From: Sphaerosporella brunnea
Taxonomy: Eukaryota > Ascomycota > Pezizomycetes > Pezizales > Pyronemataceae
NCBI GenBank assembly: GCA_008704415.1
Contig: VXIS01000195.1
Location: 26,228 to 90,227 of the forward strand
DNA: 64,000 bases
Direction: 5' to 3'
The position numbers and the translations under genes were made by a program. The stretch's first letter is position 1, and the number at the start of each line of letters is the position of its first letter. The notes beneath the pieces were generated by a model, which ran no database searches, was not told the origin of the DNA, and worked only from the letters and a program-made list of their open reading frames with translations. Positions 1-10,900 of this stretch are shown here, in pieces.

Positions 1-1245
1 CGTGCTCGCAAGCTTGTAGTTGGCGGTGTAACTTGCGATCTTCGTATGATATGTCACAATTGAGTCCAACAGGGATCGAGCGAGCTTCTTCTGGTCGTTG
101 TCAATTCTCTCGACGCCAGGCTCCTCGTCGTCCAGAGCGTTTGCTTGGTCGATGATAAAGAGCGTGTGCTCCCCGCACTTCCCGGCTTTCCAGCAGAATT
201 CCTTAAGATCGGCCAGCTTGGTGTCTTCCGCGCCGCGCAGTGCGATATCCCTGATCAGCGCACCCAATAGCAGATGGGAGTCAAACCCATGCAGTAACGC
301 AGCCTCAAGGTAAGCACCTGGCTCTGCCAAAAGCTCATAACAGTCGGGCACGAAGACCACACGCTTTTGCAGATGCATCAACAGACACACAAGGGCTGCC
401 AACAAATGTGACTTTCCCGCTCCAAGCGTTCCATGAAAGTAGAAACGTGGGTTGATATGCGTGTCCATGGAACAGGCTACATCGTATAGCTCGCGGAATT
501 TGGCGCGTCCGTAAAATTCGAAACATCCATTTCCGTCCAGCTTGAAGCCCTTGGGGATTATATAAGGGAATGGGAATGGCAGTAGCTGTTTCACGCTTGG
601 GTCGCAGTACATGTGGACGTGGGGTGAGACTTGTGCTATTTGCGAGCGGAATTCTGGGTCGAGTTAGCCGTCGTGTTATACCCTGGAGGGGTCTTGGAAT
701 TCTGACTTTTCATCGTTTGATCCTCGTTGTCTTCAATCAGTTTGGCTGCTGGCGGCCCGACCATATCTTGTTCTCTTAGCCTGGCTACTTTGTGTCCGAT
801 GGAATGTTCTTTCTCCTCCGGAGAGTGTACACGTTTTCCAGGATTGCTGATTTGGTTGGGGACTGCTGGTGGTCAGCAACCATTCTGTTTCCCTATTGCC
901 GTCGAAATGACGAAGCCTCTTACCGAGTGGAGCCGCGCCTTTTATTCTCAGAACAACGTCGGCCAGGTGATAGCTGAGCCCTTTTTGGAGCCCAATCGAG
1001 AGGAAGTACGCCGTAGTGCCTTCCAGAAACATGGCTCCAGTGATCTGGGCGTTCTCAAAGGCTTGCTGTGTCTGTGCGGGGTACTGGGACAGCTCTGGCT
1101 GCAGGCATTTCATCAATTGATCGGCCGTCCATCGTTCGACCATCGCAATGAAGTTGACTTGCCAGGCAGGAACACGATTGGAAGCGGAAGCAGTTGACGG
1201 GATACGGGATGTAAGGTGGGAGCATGGACGAGGAGAGGATTGCAT
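1..1245 (-). CDS. SAM-header P-loop NTPase, Crinkler-like, 3' end beyond the window
   Basis: Three exons are inferred on the minus strand: 1245-924, 862-707 and 653 to beyond position 1. The first intron (923-863, GTAAGA...CAG) is convincing. The second (706-654, donor GTCAGA, acceptor after CTAACTCGACCCAG) is inferred because it keeps the phase and joins two coding-looking frames. The 377 visible residues hold a SAM-like domain (about residues 34-102, with VERWTADQL at its start and a final helix ending in VVLRIK), a low-complexity linker, then a P-loop NTPase core. Walker A is GTLGAGKS (residues 234-241). It is followed by KRVVFVPDC and a Walker B-like LFIID (324-328). The SAM header matches the one in the Crinkler-type gene at 50086-52410, so the two genes probably share ancestry. 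A role as an intracellular effector or conflict ATPase is inference. The C-terminal domain lies outside the window, so nuclease activity cannot be judged. Confidence 0.68.
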
Positions 1246-1388
1246 GGTGAACAGAGGGGAAGCTTTGTGGTAGGAGGGGACACGGCGAGAGCTTGAGCTT
1301 GAGTTTGAGCTTGAGCTTCAGTTGACGCTAGACCGGAAGCGTGCGGTAGACACCAAGCGTGTTTGTGAGAGACACAGGTGGTTATAGC

Positions 1389-1598
1389 CAGTGTTCTCAA
1401 TAGCCAGCCAGCCGGGCTGCCTGCGTTGGGCTGATCAAAACGTGGCCCGATGCATGAGCTATTGCTCGGGTGTGAAGAATGGACATCATTGTTTCTTCAC
1501 TGGTTATCACTCGGTCCAAATTCGCGACTTTTACGTACAAAAAGGGGGGCCCACAGCCAGCCAGCCCGGGCTTTTTGGGCCGGCTATTGAGAACACTG
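1389..1598. mobile_element. hAT-type MITE, complete, 210 bp
   Basis: The ends are inverted repeats beginning CAGTGTTCTCAATAGCC, with the complement GGCTATTGAGAACACTG at the right. A perfect 8-bp target duplication, GTTATAGC, flanks it at 1381-1388 and 1599-1606. Ends of the CAGTG type and an 8-bp duplication are hallmarks of the hAT superfamily. There is no room for a transposase. A related element lies at 13627-13965 and a truncated relative in the opposite orientation at 49518-49718. Confidence 0.9.
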
Positions 1599-1744
1599 GT
1601 TATAGCTGAGCGTGGCATATCCTCAGCGCTTGGGAAAGGTCTTCGCCGGAGTCTATAGAGGCTGTTATATCTGCACTGACAATGAAGGAAGACCACGTAG
1701 CATCCTCACAATGCAGCACATCGCATGCCAAACAATCAGGACGG

Positions 1745-2870
1745 CGGCTCACAGCGTTGCTACTGGTTCCGGCTAATGTATGGTATCCATTCCAATGGTT
1801 CGATGTTCCATAACCACCTCATTATTTGTTATAGTCGGCTGATATCCAATTCTACAAATCATCAGCAGTGTACTATCCGCAAACTATCATAATCACTATG
1901 ATTCGGCACTCGGTTGACAACCATATAGGGAAGCACGCTGATGATTGTATTTTGTCGCAAAGAGAGAACCCAAGTAAAGTAATTTTTCATGCCGCATTCT
2001 GCCCACTCGCGCCACCCCCCATCCGCTTTGCCTCCTCAATATTCATGCCGTCCCGTTTCGTCACCCTCGAATGCCGCTTAATGTCCTGCATTGTTAGGTA
2101 GGGCAAAGAATTGATTCGTCGAAGCAAACTCTACGCCATCACAGATGTGCTTGCGTGGTTTCCTCTCGGCGCTCCCGAGCGTGTTTCACGTCCTGGCCAT
2201 CCGAAGCGTCCTTGATGAAGTTGGAACGCATCTGATCGACTAGCTGCTCAATTTGGAGTAAGTGCTGGAGAATTGCATGCGCCAGCCGAGCAAGCGCGTC
2301 GTTTGCCGTTCCCGCTGGGATTCGGGGGTGTTGCTGCAACGGTACGCCCTTCCGGACCATGCTCGTCACGTGGTCAACCACCGAGCGCGGCAGCTGATCA
2401 ACCATCTCCTCCAGCCTGTCCAATCTGGTGTACACGGCTTCCTCCAGCTCCGCAACCGGGTCGTTGACCAAGAGTGCGGGAGGGTGCGGCTGCATAGGCG
2501 CTATTACAAACGGTACAACCTGTCTGCGGGTCCAAAGCCGCCGGGACGCCGTCCACATCCAGCCTCTTCCGCTGCGAGCGCATGCCAAGACGGCACATTG
2601 CGGTTCCATTCCCCGGACGCTGAGGGTAGTAGCCTATGAACCAGTTTTGCGCAACGATGAACTGTGCATGCTGTAGATGGAACTGCACGTCACAAGTGCG
2701 GGGGCGGGCGAGTCCGAAACCGCGATAGGTAGCCGAAATGTCCCGCATCTGAAGCTCAGGGTTAGTAATAGGCCCTAGAGGGTAGCGTAAACGACTTATA
2801 CTTGAGGAGAGCGTGTGGTGTAGACCGTGAATTGGTGTGGTTTTGTGGTTGTTCGCTATCCCGCACTCGT
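1745..2870. repeat. Segmental duplication, copy 1 (partner 16960-18430)
   Basis: This stretch aligns with 16960-18430 in the same orientation. The shared block begins with GGCTAATGTATGG, runs through the downstream flank of the 308-aa gene family and its coding region, and ends about 120 bp upstream of the start codon. Copy 1 is shorter because of internal deletions inside the gene. The 1607-2138 part holds no gene of its own that I can support. Confidence 0.8.
2139..2748 (-). pseudogene. Shrunken copy of the 308-aa unknown protein gene
   Basis: Relative to the intact-looking gene at 17349-18275, this copy keeps the N-terminal block (2748 down to about 2590: ISATYRGFGLARPRT, then FIVAQNWFIGYY) and the C-terminal block (about 2490 to 2139: LVNDPVAELEEAV, DQLPRSVVDHV). 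The reading frame changes between them and large middle segments are gone, including the blocks that follow YYPRRPGHGTAQQ and those that follow LDPQT in the longer copy. No single frame spans it, so it is best read as a broken gene, although a short truncated product from the first frame is possible. An upstream intron-like segment (branch site TACTAAC, acceptor CTTCAG just before the ATG) is retained. Confidence 0.7.
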
Positions 2871-3007
2871 CAGGTTTTGAATGGGGCCTTCACCGGTACT
2901 TCACCTAATTTTGAATATCATACATAGTAAGACTCCAACAGGTTGGAAGACAACTACAAAGTTCTCTTCCTTCAATATCACCCCTAATTCAAACCTTCCG
3001 ATGAGTG

Positions 3008-3014
3008 CATATAA
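3008..3014 (+). promoter_or_regulatory. TATA-like box of zinc-finger mini-gene copy 1
   Basis: CATATAA lies about 112 nt before the ATG at 3126. It is followed by a CA-rich leader made of CAACAACC units, typical of fungal 5' leaders. The same arrangement stands before copy 2 (CATATAA at 6395-6401) and the minus-strand copies. Confidence 0.5.
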
Positions 3015-3125
3015 CCCGGTGGATCTCTCTTGGACTCCATCATATCAACACAACTACAGCCACAACAACCACAACAACCAAAAAATCCACAACAACCACA
3101 AACCAAAAGCCAAACCAAACTCACA

Positions 3126-3284
3126 ATGGCTAGCCCGCGTCCTTTCTGGAAGTGTCACTTGTGTGAAACCGTGCACACCCAATATGACGACCCAAACGTA
3201 TGTATGAATCGCACGTGCAGGCATCGAATGTGTACAAGCTGCTTTGTGTACTTAATGGGTTCGTGGGTGAATGTTACCTTCTAG
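3126..3284 (+). CDS. Cys-rich zinc-finger mini-protein, family A copy 1 (52 aa)
   Basis: A 52-residue protein of unknown function. It starts MASPRPFWK and carries a compact metal site: CxxC at residues 10-13, C26, C31, H33, C36 and C39, then a conserved GSWV. The spacing CxxC-x12-Cx4C-x-H-x2-CxxC resembles small zinc-ribbon or RanBP2-like fingers of fungal mini-proteins, so zinc binding is a fair inference. I chose this start because CACAATGG is a strong initiation context and the alternative ATG 96 nt upstream would translate the CAACAACC-rich leader. The unit, with promoter, leader and gene, is a cassette of about 540 bp (2860-3400) repeated at 6251-6790 and, inverted, near 10.9, 12.5, 20.4 and 21.3 kb. 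No signal peptide or membrane segment is present. Confidence 0.72.
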   Translation: MASPRPFWKCHLCETVHTQYDDPNVCMNRTCRHRMCTSCFVYLMGSWVNVTF

Positions 3285-4692
3285 TTTGCTTACACTATAT
3301 ATACTGTAATAATAATATACTTTAATTAATTCATTACATAAATATCTGGTGATAAATGTGCATATTTGCGACGGATTAATCCATTCCTTCGCTACCTTCT
3401 TTTGCATACGGCACTTTCTTGTCCCTAGGACGACGAAATATGCCCGAGAGGAGCCCCGCGAACAACGGAGAATGCGGACATCAGGTTGGAGAACGCCGAT
3501 TCTGACGAGTCAAATGCATTTTGATTCGTGGGCATCACTCACCCCGTTGCGCCAACCGCTTGCACCGTCGGCGCTGCCACTCCACCGACAATGCAACGTC
3601 GCCTCAACCGACAAACGCCAATGCCTGCGGCTTTGGAGTACTGGCAGCAAGCACATTATTGCAAAGCAGAATAAGCGCCGGGCGACTAGTGTAGCCGAAG
3701 CTTGTTCCACGGCGATAATGAAAACAAAGTATCATTCACACGGAGGTGTGACGGAAAAAGGGTCCTAGCTGCACCTAGTATTGCTATTTTGAAGGAGATG
3801 AAATACACCGATCAGCATTCCTTCGCGGGGTCGGCCATAGTCTTACCTGGTGTGAAGGTCTGTAGTTCAGTTTTATGCTCTAAAGGTAATGGGCCATAAA
3901 ACGTATTGTCCGACACCCCTCGTGTCTAGCTATCCAGCATTATGCGCTTTCTTCTGATTGCGCTCGTCCTTGGTGTGTGGCGGCAGAGAAAACAAAGCAT
4001 TGGAGAAAGGAAAAGGAAAAGTGCGAAACCGGTTTCAAGTCCATTTCAGTGGAACTTCCATGTGTATAACTGTGGTGATTCAAAATTTCGTTGTGACGAG
4101 AAAGTACTCACGCCGCCGGAATCATTGAACATCACGTGCCGCACAGGGTTCGGGTTATATTTTTCGCGTATGTGACCTCAGGCCACAAGGGCTGATTTTC
4201 GGAGGGCTTGTTTTCGTGTATCCTACTACATCAATCTGAATCAGATCGGTCGCGTCGTTGTTGACATAATGGGAATGGGGGGTATCGAGCGGGGTGCTTT
4301 CGGGTAAAAATAAAAAAAAATATAACCCTAACCTGCGCGGCACGTGATGTGCAATGATTCCAGCCGCGTCAGTACAGAGAGGTTCAACACCCGAACTTGA
4401 GTCTCTTCCGATCGACTATCTCCCTTAAAAAATCAAAACTGCGCGGGCTGTTGCAGTCTGGGTGCAACATGGCCGCGATTTTTAATCATCGTCCATCACT
4501 CACCTACCGTATTGGGTAATCTCCAACGTCCACACTGAATCATGCGTCGTCACTCGGCTTTCAATCACCACCTCTATTTTATTTTACTTGCATTATTTCC
4601 TGGGATCCTGTAACTTACTCATGTCATTATTTCGCTCAATGGCGTGATATTCTGTTGCTGTGGAGTCACCCGCGTGCAGTTTTTCCAATCAG
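3285..4692. other. Intergenic region with dispersed repeats
   Basis: No gene is supported here. The 3810-4070 stretch recurs at 18890-19090. The 4090-4390 stretch recurs at 5165-5470, including a short AACCCTAACC motif (telobox-like) in both copies. These look like old duplicated non-coding segments. Confidence 0.6.
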
Positions 4693-5028
4693 TTACAGCC
4701 GTTCCAGAAACTCAAGGCCAGACGCGAAATTTTTCGCTGTTGTTTTAGCGCAAATTTAGACTTTTTGCTCGGGTGAAATTTCTCTGGTTCAGTGTGGCGA
4801 AGGGAGAATGCGTCATTGCTCGGCGGCAGGGCGATGCTGGGCAATCCAAAACCTCACGAAATGGTGGAATTATGGCTCATACAAGATGAAGTGTGCAGCG
4901 ACTGGGGGAACGCAATGGCATTCTTCCTCCGTCACACCACCAAACCAGAGAAATTGTACCCGAGCAAAAAGTCTAAAACAACAGCGAAAAATTTCGCGTC
5001 TGGCCTTGAGTTTCTGGAACGGCTGTAA
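4693..5028. mobile_element. Fold-back MITE, 336 bp, long inverted repeats
   Basis: The left arm (4693-about 4810) and the right arm (about 4915-5028) are nearly perfect inverted repeats of about 110 bp, starting TTACAGCCGTTCCAG and ending in its complement. A TA dinucleotide sits inside each end, which would fit a Tc1/mariner-type insertion, but a longer target duplication is not visible. No transposase is encoded. Reading frames inside it are products of the inverted repeat. Confidence 0.8.
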
Positions 5029-5164
5029 GATGTCTTATCTTTCTCTTTTTCTACACTTTTCAGGCAGGTCGCACGTGCTCTTTTGTTTCTATATAAGGAT
5101 TTATCGCTTCCAGCATGTTATTACACATCATCCCCATCAATTTCTACACTTCCAATTGACAGTC

Positions 5165-5470
5165 TAGTACTCACGCGGACGGAATCATTGAAACTCACGT
5201 GCCGCGCAGGGCTGGGGTTATATTTTTAACGTTGGGTTGCCGGTCTGGCGAAGCCAGGCAAGTGATCGTCACAGACAACGGCTGATTTTTGGACAACAAA
5301 ACAGGGTTGATTTTTGGACAACAAAACAGGGTTGATTTTCGCGTATTCTTCCTACTACCTCGATTTGAATCACATCGGTCGCGGTGTTGTTGAGATAATG
5401 GGGGGGTATCGAGCGGGCGCTTTCGGGTAGAAATATAACCCTAACCTGCGCGACACGTGATGTGTAATGA
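5165..5470. repeat. Second copy of the 4090-4390 non-coding repeat
   Basis: It matches 4090-4390 in the same orientation, from CTCACG...GGAATCATTGAA through AACCCTAACC to ATGATTCC. The two copies flank the fold-back element at 4693-5028. A short tandem duplication (GTTGATTTTTGGACAACAAA) lies in this copy near 5305-5330. Confidence 0.65.
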
Positions 5471-5569
5471 TTCCGGCCGCGTGAGTAGGTGGCGGAGTGT
5501 TAAGTCGATGAAAGTTAGCGATGTTGAAAATAGTCTAGGTGTGGAGGTCAAGCGTAGGCGGGGTCGTAG

Positions 5570-5750
5570 ATGATGGGAAAGGTGATTGTCTTGTTACGCT
5601 CTAAGAGGCTATCTAGGCGCGTATATATACCCTTCCAAGCGTCACCATGATGTCATTCGGTCCTCTATCATAGCATATCACTACTCCAAGCACTCGCTCT
5701 TACTCTTCCTTATCCATGCCTTAACCATGCCTAGAAAGCCAGTTTCCAAC
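5570..5750 (+). promoter_or_regulatory. Promoter/first-codons module, copy 1
   Basis: A TATA box (5621-5630, GTATATATAC) is followed by a pyrimidine-rich leader and ATG at 5727, starting MPRKPVSN. The same module occurs at 9249-9470 (minus) and 22390-22560 (plus). After the shared eight codons the three copies run into different sequence. Here the frame continues for about 30 codons, into the dispersed repeat also found near 19180, and stops at about 5819. Confidence 0.6.
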
Positions 5751-5863
5751 AGCAAAACAAAAGTGGTCTGCATCCTGTCGCCTTGTCCCCTATCATGTTT
5801 TGAGTCGCCAACCAGCTAGCGGAGAGGCGGCACCTGGGTATGTCGGACTTTCCGGTCCTAGTA

Positions 5864-6005
5864 GGGCCGCTCAGACGGGCGTTTTTGACTTGGATATCCG
5901 AATTTTCAACCGGCTGTTTATCGATGTCAGTAAGCCATTTGACGCCGAAACTGGCCTTAAATCCAGAAACGTCGAAAAAAATATAAACGCCTGTCTGAGC
6001 GGCCC
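5864..6005. mobile_element. Tc1/mariner-like MITE, 142 bp
   Basis: Inverted ends GGGCCGCTCAGACGGGCGTTT and its near-complement face each other, flanked by TA on both sides (5862-5863 and 6006-6007). TA target duplications are typical of Tc1/mariner elements. It is too short for a transposase, so it is a non-autonomous derivative. Confidence 0.8.
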
Positions 6006-6512
6006 TATTGTCATTCAACTCGAAACGACTTTCTCGTGGCAGCTTAAGTTTGGCGGTGCCACAGAGATTACTCTTTCGTGACAATGCCCTTTTTCACATA
6101 CTATCATCCACACGGACCGCCTCATACCTTTCTACAACCGGTGTCTCGGCAACTACGTTGTCTCCAGCAACTCTTTGACCGACCGCCGTTCTGCTGCTTC
6201 TCGAGCATCAGGTAAAACTCGGCAGAGTCAACCCAGACCAACATCGCTATACCGCACTCATCAGGTTTTGAATGGGGCCTTCACCGGTACTACATCTAAT
6301 TTTGAATATCATAGTAAGACTCCGACAGGTTGGAAGACAACTACAAAGTTCTCTTCCTTCAATATCACCTATAATTCAAACCTTCCGATGAGTGCATATA
6401 ACCCGGTGGATCTCTCTTGGACTCCATCATATCAACACAACTACAGCCACAACAACCACAACAACCAAAAAATCCACAACAACCACAAACCAAAAGCCAA
6501 ACAAAACTCACA

Positions 6513-6671
6513 ATGGCTAGCCCGCGTCCTTTCTGGAAGTGTCACTTGTGTGAAACCGTGCACACCCAATATGACGACCCAAACGTCTGTATGAATCGCA
6601 CGTGCAGGCATCGAATGTGTACAAGCTGCTTTGTGTACTTAATGGGTTCGTGGGTGAATGTTACCTTCTAG
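6513..6671 (+). CDS. Cys-rich zinc-finger mini-protein, family A copy 2 (52 aa)
   Basis: The protein is identical to copy 1 (3126-3284), and the surrounding cassette (6251-6790) is nearly identical, including the TATA-like box at 6395-6401, the CAACAACC-rich leader and the 3' flank with TTAATTAATTCATTACATAA. Differences from copy 1 are a handful of bases, mostly outside the coding part, so the duplication is recent or kept by gene conversion. The metal-binding pattern CxxC...Cx4CxHxxCxxC is intact. Function is unknown; zinc binding is inferred. Confidence 0.72.
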   Translation: MASPRPFWKCHLCETVHTQYDDPNVCMNRTCRHRMCTSCFVYLMGSWVNVTF

Positions 6672-6790
6672 TTTGCTTACACTATATATGCTGTAATAAT
6701 AATATACTTTAATTAATTCATTACATAAAAATCTGGTGTTAAATGTGCATATTTGCGACGGATTAATACATTCATTCGCTACCTTCTTTT

Positions 6791-8230
6791 GCATACGGCG
6801 CTTTCTTGCGAGATAGGCAGTGACTCACCCGCTGGACATAATGCAGCGTAGTGAGCGCGCTCCTGCACGTAGCTTAACCAATGGGGCTCTAATCTGTCTC
6901 GGCGGAGGTTGGCGGTGACATGATGTTTGATACTCAATGACGACGACACGACCACCACGATCAACATCACCTTACCATAGTATCTGCTAGAGATACAGAT
7001 GAGTACCACTCAGTGCCTGATAAGCCACGCTGAGCCTCTACATATGGCATATTGACCGGCCAGGATTGACAGTGGACATTGACCTCGTCTGTAGTCAAAG
7101 TCTCAGACAATGACGTCAGCCGGCGGTCAAGGCGTGCACAGACGTCTGCCAAGTCTATGAGAAGCAAAACACCATGAACTGGAAAAGACTGGACCCGGCG
7201 AGGCATGACGTCTCTGGGCACAGTTCCAGACCATGAGATGAGTGCATTAGACATAACTCACCATGTCGTTGAATGATACATCAACCGGTAAGGTTTCGAC
7301 TGGTGCTCTTCGGTAGGGACCATTCCTCGGAGGTCCACACACGTCGATCTCGTTGGTCCGTAACCCGCCGCTCGGAGCCTAGATAGACTCTTCCATGAGT
7401 AGAGTGCACAATACCAACCGTGTATATAACTGCTCTCGCCAATTAACCAGCAGTTGATAAATCAATGCGGACTACTCCCTATCCTATAACATTGCTCGCC
7501 CGTGGTGCAGCGTTCACTGATGCTCAAAGTGTGGAATGCTTGCTCACAAAGATTCAGGCTTGCTGCGTGACGTGAAGGGTCTGAGGCGCTCGGTCATTTT
7601 GGCAACTGATGCTAGGCAGGGCGTTTCGGCTTCCTGAGAGAGATGCTGGTTGGGACGGTACTCGGGGCTATAGGGGCTATCGAAACGAGAGTAAGATATC
7701 GCTGTCAATGTCTCACAGACAGTGACACATCTAGTTGCTGCGTTCCGGCGCTGACATTGCGGTTTGCTATCTGATCGTAGGAAGAAGCCGGAAGGAAATG
7801 GAAAGGCCGCTGCCTGCGTGCAGCCAGCAATATGCCGATCCGGACGACTTGTGGCACGATTGGTTGAATGCCCCTGACTTGTTTGCAATGGTGCGCTACG
7901 AATACAAAGTCCAAAGCGGGTTCGGCCTGCAAAAGCTGCACAAGCCAGAAACTCACAGCATGTTTGGCATCTTCAATTTTACCGTGCACAAAATAAAATT
8001 TGGAAATACATCAGGTTTTTTAGTCTGCTTTTGTTATGCGTTCGATAGACCGAATTCTGCGATGTTCCTGTAATATTCGCGGTCATTCCACACCGTCGCG
8101 CGTGCGGCGGCGGCGGGCGGCGCGGTCACGGTCTTGGCAGGATCGGAAACACGATAGTCTGGAGACATTCCAGTCACCGGAGGAGCGTGCTGCCTATGAA
8201 AATCGCCTGGTAACCGCGCCTAGAAACGGA
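6791..8230. other. No supported gene; contains a dispersed repeat
   Basis: The 7600-8090 stretch aligns discontinuously with 19230-19470 (for example ATGCGTT-GTAGA-CGAAT and the TGTTCC-GTAATATTCG-like block). Short open frames occur on both strands but none shows conserved codons, splice sites or a convincing start. Confidence 0.5.
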
Positions 8231-8536
8231 GCTGCGCTGGCCAGATTGCCAGTTTGGAATTCAATTCAAGCCTCGTTTCAAAGTCAGGGGTTGTCGGCCA
8301 CTGCGGCCCGACCCATTCAGGCAACTAAGGTGTGGTGGCCGACCTCAACGTTTGGAGCCATTCAGGCTGGCCCTGAACTTCCCATTGAACCTGAACGGCC
8401 GCACGAGAAAAAAATATACTACCCCATGTGCGGTTCTAGGCTTTGCTTCTACATCCACACACCGAAGTTGACCGAACAAACAACCAAAACCAAAACCAGC
8501 TGCTTTCCGACCAAGCAAGACCGTCTACCACAAAAG

Positions 8537-9091
8537 ATGACATCTATCAACGACAGTGAGTTTGAACGAAAATACCGCCAAGGCTTGTTACTTTACTAAC
8601 CTGCCCCCCCAGACGAAGCCCAGCAGCCTGCCATCGATGATGACGAAATCCTCGAATACCTCCGGCCTGGAACATACCCAGTGCCCAATCTTAAAGCCCC
8701 ACGCACGACCCGCAACAGCAAAGCCCAAGGGCAAAAGGCGGCCAAAGAGGCCAACGACCTGCTCCTCCGCACCCTCGAATCGATCCACCCACCGGCCAAC
8801 GTCTACAACTGGTGCGGCGGCGACATTTCATACACCACGCCCACCGAGTGGATGTTCCGTGGGGCCAGCACCCTGGCCATAATCTTCAGGCCCGAACTTT
8901 ATCTCCCCCTGGCTGACAGGGAGGAGTTTGATCCGATCGACGACCTTCTGGATGGCCTTTGGGCCGAAAAGTTTGCCCAGGAGGAACAGGTCGCCCAGGG
9001 CCAATTGGAAGGATGGGCACAGGGGCGATCCGTGCGAGCGAGCACTCGGCGCAGTGCGCCAACTGCTGTGTCGGGAAGTGTTCGAAATTAG
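8537..9091 (+). CDS. 165-aa unknown protein, two exons, copy A
   Basis: Exon 1 is 8537-8555 and exon 2 is 8613-9091. The 57-nt intron has GTGAGT at its donor, ACTAAC as branch site and CCCCCCCAG as acceptor. A TATA-like AATATACT lies at 8413-8420. The protein begins MTSIND and has a Lys/Ala-rich helical stretch, a compact central region (NVYNWCGG, then EWMFRGASTLAIIF), an acidic segment (EEFDPIDDLLDGLW) and a Gln/Arg/Ser-rich tail. I do not recognise a family. The inverted second copy at 22692-23246 keeps the same exon structure and length with about 90% protein identity, and most differences fall in the N-terminal third and the last residues. That argues for purifying selection on a real protein. 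Confidence 0.8.
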
Positions 9092-9248
9092 TCTAGGAGG
9101 GGTCTCTAAGTGTACTTTCGACAAGCATGTAACATCGAAATAACAATTGTGTTTTTTTTTTGCCATCACCACCTCCAAGCCCCAAGCATCACATCCTGGC
9201 TTACGCTTGACACCCACACCTCGATGTTGGAAACTGGCTTTCTAGGCA

Positions 9249-9470
9249 TGGACACGGACGAGTGAGAAGCAGTGGTAGATACTATGATGGAACACCAAGT
9301 GATGCTCGGAGTTGTATATAAACGCACCTAGATCAGCCTGTTAGACAGCGATGATATAATTGCTTTTCCCATCACCATCCTTATCCACAACCTGGGCTAC
9401 GCTCGACACCTACACGTCCACCACTTTCAACAGGAAGACAGGGGAGGAAGAAAGAGGACCGTAACCATCT
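9249..9470 (-). promoter_or_regulatory. Promoter/first-codons module, copy 2
   Basis: On the minus strand a TATA box (9315-9320) precedes a leader and ATG at 9249, starting MPRKPVSNIEV and staying open for 27 codons. The upstream part shares the CTGTCTAACAGGCT block with the copy at 22390-22560. After the GAG codon a GTGTGG could act as a splice donor, so this may be exon 1 of an unresolved gene. Confidence 0.55.
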
Positions 9471-9545
9471 GAGCGATGGTACCTGTTCCTGCGGAGGGAC
9501 TCCCGCCAGGCGCAACCGTCACCACTTCAACACTCATCACATCAT

Positions 9546-10850
9546 TATCCCCGCCGCAGCATCTTATCGTGAACTGACAGGCGTGGCGAAGTGACTGAGT
9601 AAGTCAACAAACATAACCGCAGTCGCATCCAAGGAATTTCACACCGCTGCGCTGCGATTGCGCCGCCTCACAGGGACAGCGCGACAGCGCATGACACATC
9701 ACGTGCGGCTGGAATTTTAATGCACCCGGCTGAAAACTAGCCTTGAAAGAACGAGTGCTCATATGTGAACAGTGTCCTGAGTATCGTAATGAAACTGCTG
9801 TTTTAGTGGGCAGTTGATTTCGCACTGCGGTAAACATTCAAATATGTGTCTCCTCAATGCGTCCACGTATTGTCGCACAGTGGCCGCAGAGTACAACCCA
9901 GTAGACACCGCGATAAGGCCGTTCAAAAGCTCAAGACATTCTGCGACCAGCTCACGGCCGAGCCCAACCGACAATATCACAAAGGCAACATGTTCGCGCA
10001 CGGTAGACATAGTCCATGTGGTGACGAGGGTGGCGTAGTTGACAGCCAGACACGAGCGTACCGAGTCCCACCACGATTTGGAGACTCTGATTCCGTACGA
10101 GGAGGCATCCAATCTGCGTCAAGGAGGGCGCCGAGGACAGTTTTCCAGCGCAGAGGTTCAGCTCATCCTGCGAGCAGCGCTGCTTTCGTCGACTCGCGTA
10201 CTATCAATTTCTCATCGCGAAACTTTCTCGTTCAAGGACGCGGCAAAAAGGCATGACGCGTGGGGCTCTATAATTCAATGCAACAGCTCAAGAGACTATA
10301 TCGCTTTCTGGAAGGTGGGGACAACGGCACATGTGGGAATCACCTGCACGAGCACTTCAAAAGAGAGGCTGTGCGTTTCGGCAATGCAGTGGGATCTAGA
10401 GAGTGCTTCCACTGCACTAACCTGCTTGTTATCAGTCCCCTCTATGATTTGATAAGTGATTGCCCACTTCATGAGCCATGAATCGCTCGCTTTCAGCAAG
10501 CCTGGGAACTCAAGATTGCTGTGTCTGCGTCAGCGAATGAAAGATTCACCTCATACTAGCCACGTCGGTGGTACGGCTAATAAACTACTCCATCAGGGAA
10601 TGCTACATTTGAGTACATAGAAACCGAATAGTGGGTGTGCTCGCTTGACCAAGCCCTCAGGCGTTTCCGCCTTCAATTTAAACCACTACTCATTTCATAA
10701 TCCCCATGGCATTGTACAAGAGCGTGAACCGTGTGAGGCTGCCTTATTGGTGTAGAACCTGAGGCGGGTCACAACGCTCGGAGGATGTAATCATGAGCCA
10801 GCACCATTTGCAGATCGGGACAAAAGAAATCGTCAAGCACAAGAGTCGTA
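9546..10850. other. No confident gene; one exon-like minus-strand frame
   Basis: Between about 10112 and 9759 the minus strand has a 117-codon frame rich in hydrophobic helix-formers (for example REHVAFVILSVGLGREL). It lacks an ATG start and I could not find a convincing upstream exon. It may be a gene relic. Elsewhere I see nothing supportable. Confidence 0.3.
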
Positions 10851-10900
10851 ATGAAGTAATTAAAGTATATTATTATTACAGTATATATAGTGTAAGCAAA

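Larger units (their letters stand above)
8240..9545. repeat. Inverted segmental duplication, copy A (partner 22240-23520)
   Basis: This block carries a 165-aa gene and, tail to tail with it, the promoter/first-codons module. It matches 22240-23520 in reverse orientation, about 13 kb away. Identity is highest through the 8260-9100 part, including upstream sequence with GTGTGGTGGCCGACC, and falls toward the 9545 side. Confidence 0.85.

Noticed and set aside
2881..3207. Frame rich in HNNHNNHKPK next to each zinc-finger gene
   Set aside because: It is the CA-repeat leader read in another phase; the conserved protein is the Cys-rich frame starting at MASPRPF or MSSPRPF.
4792..5028. 78-codon frame near 4.8-5.0 kb
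   Set aside because: It lies inside the fold-back MITE and exists because of the inverted repeat.
4320..5450. Telomere-like AACCCTAACC motifs
   Set aside because: Only one or two repeat units per site, inside duplicated intergenic segments; too short for telomeric DNA. A telobox-type promoter element remains possible.
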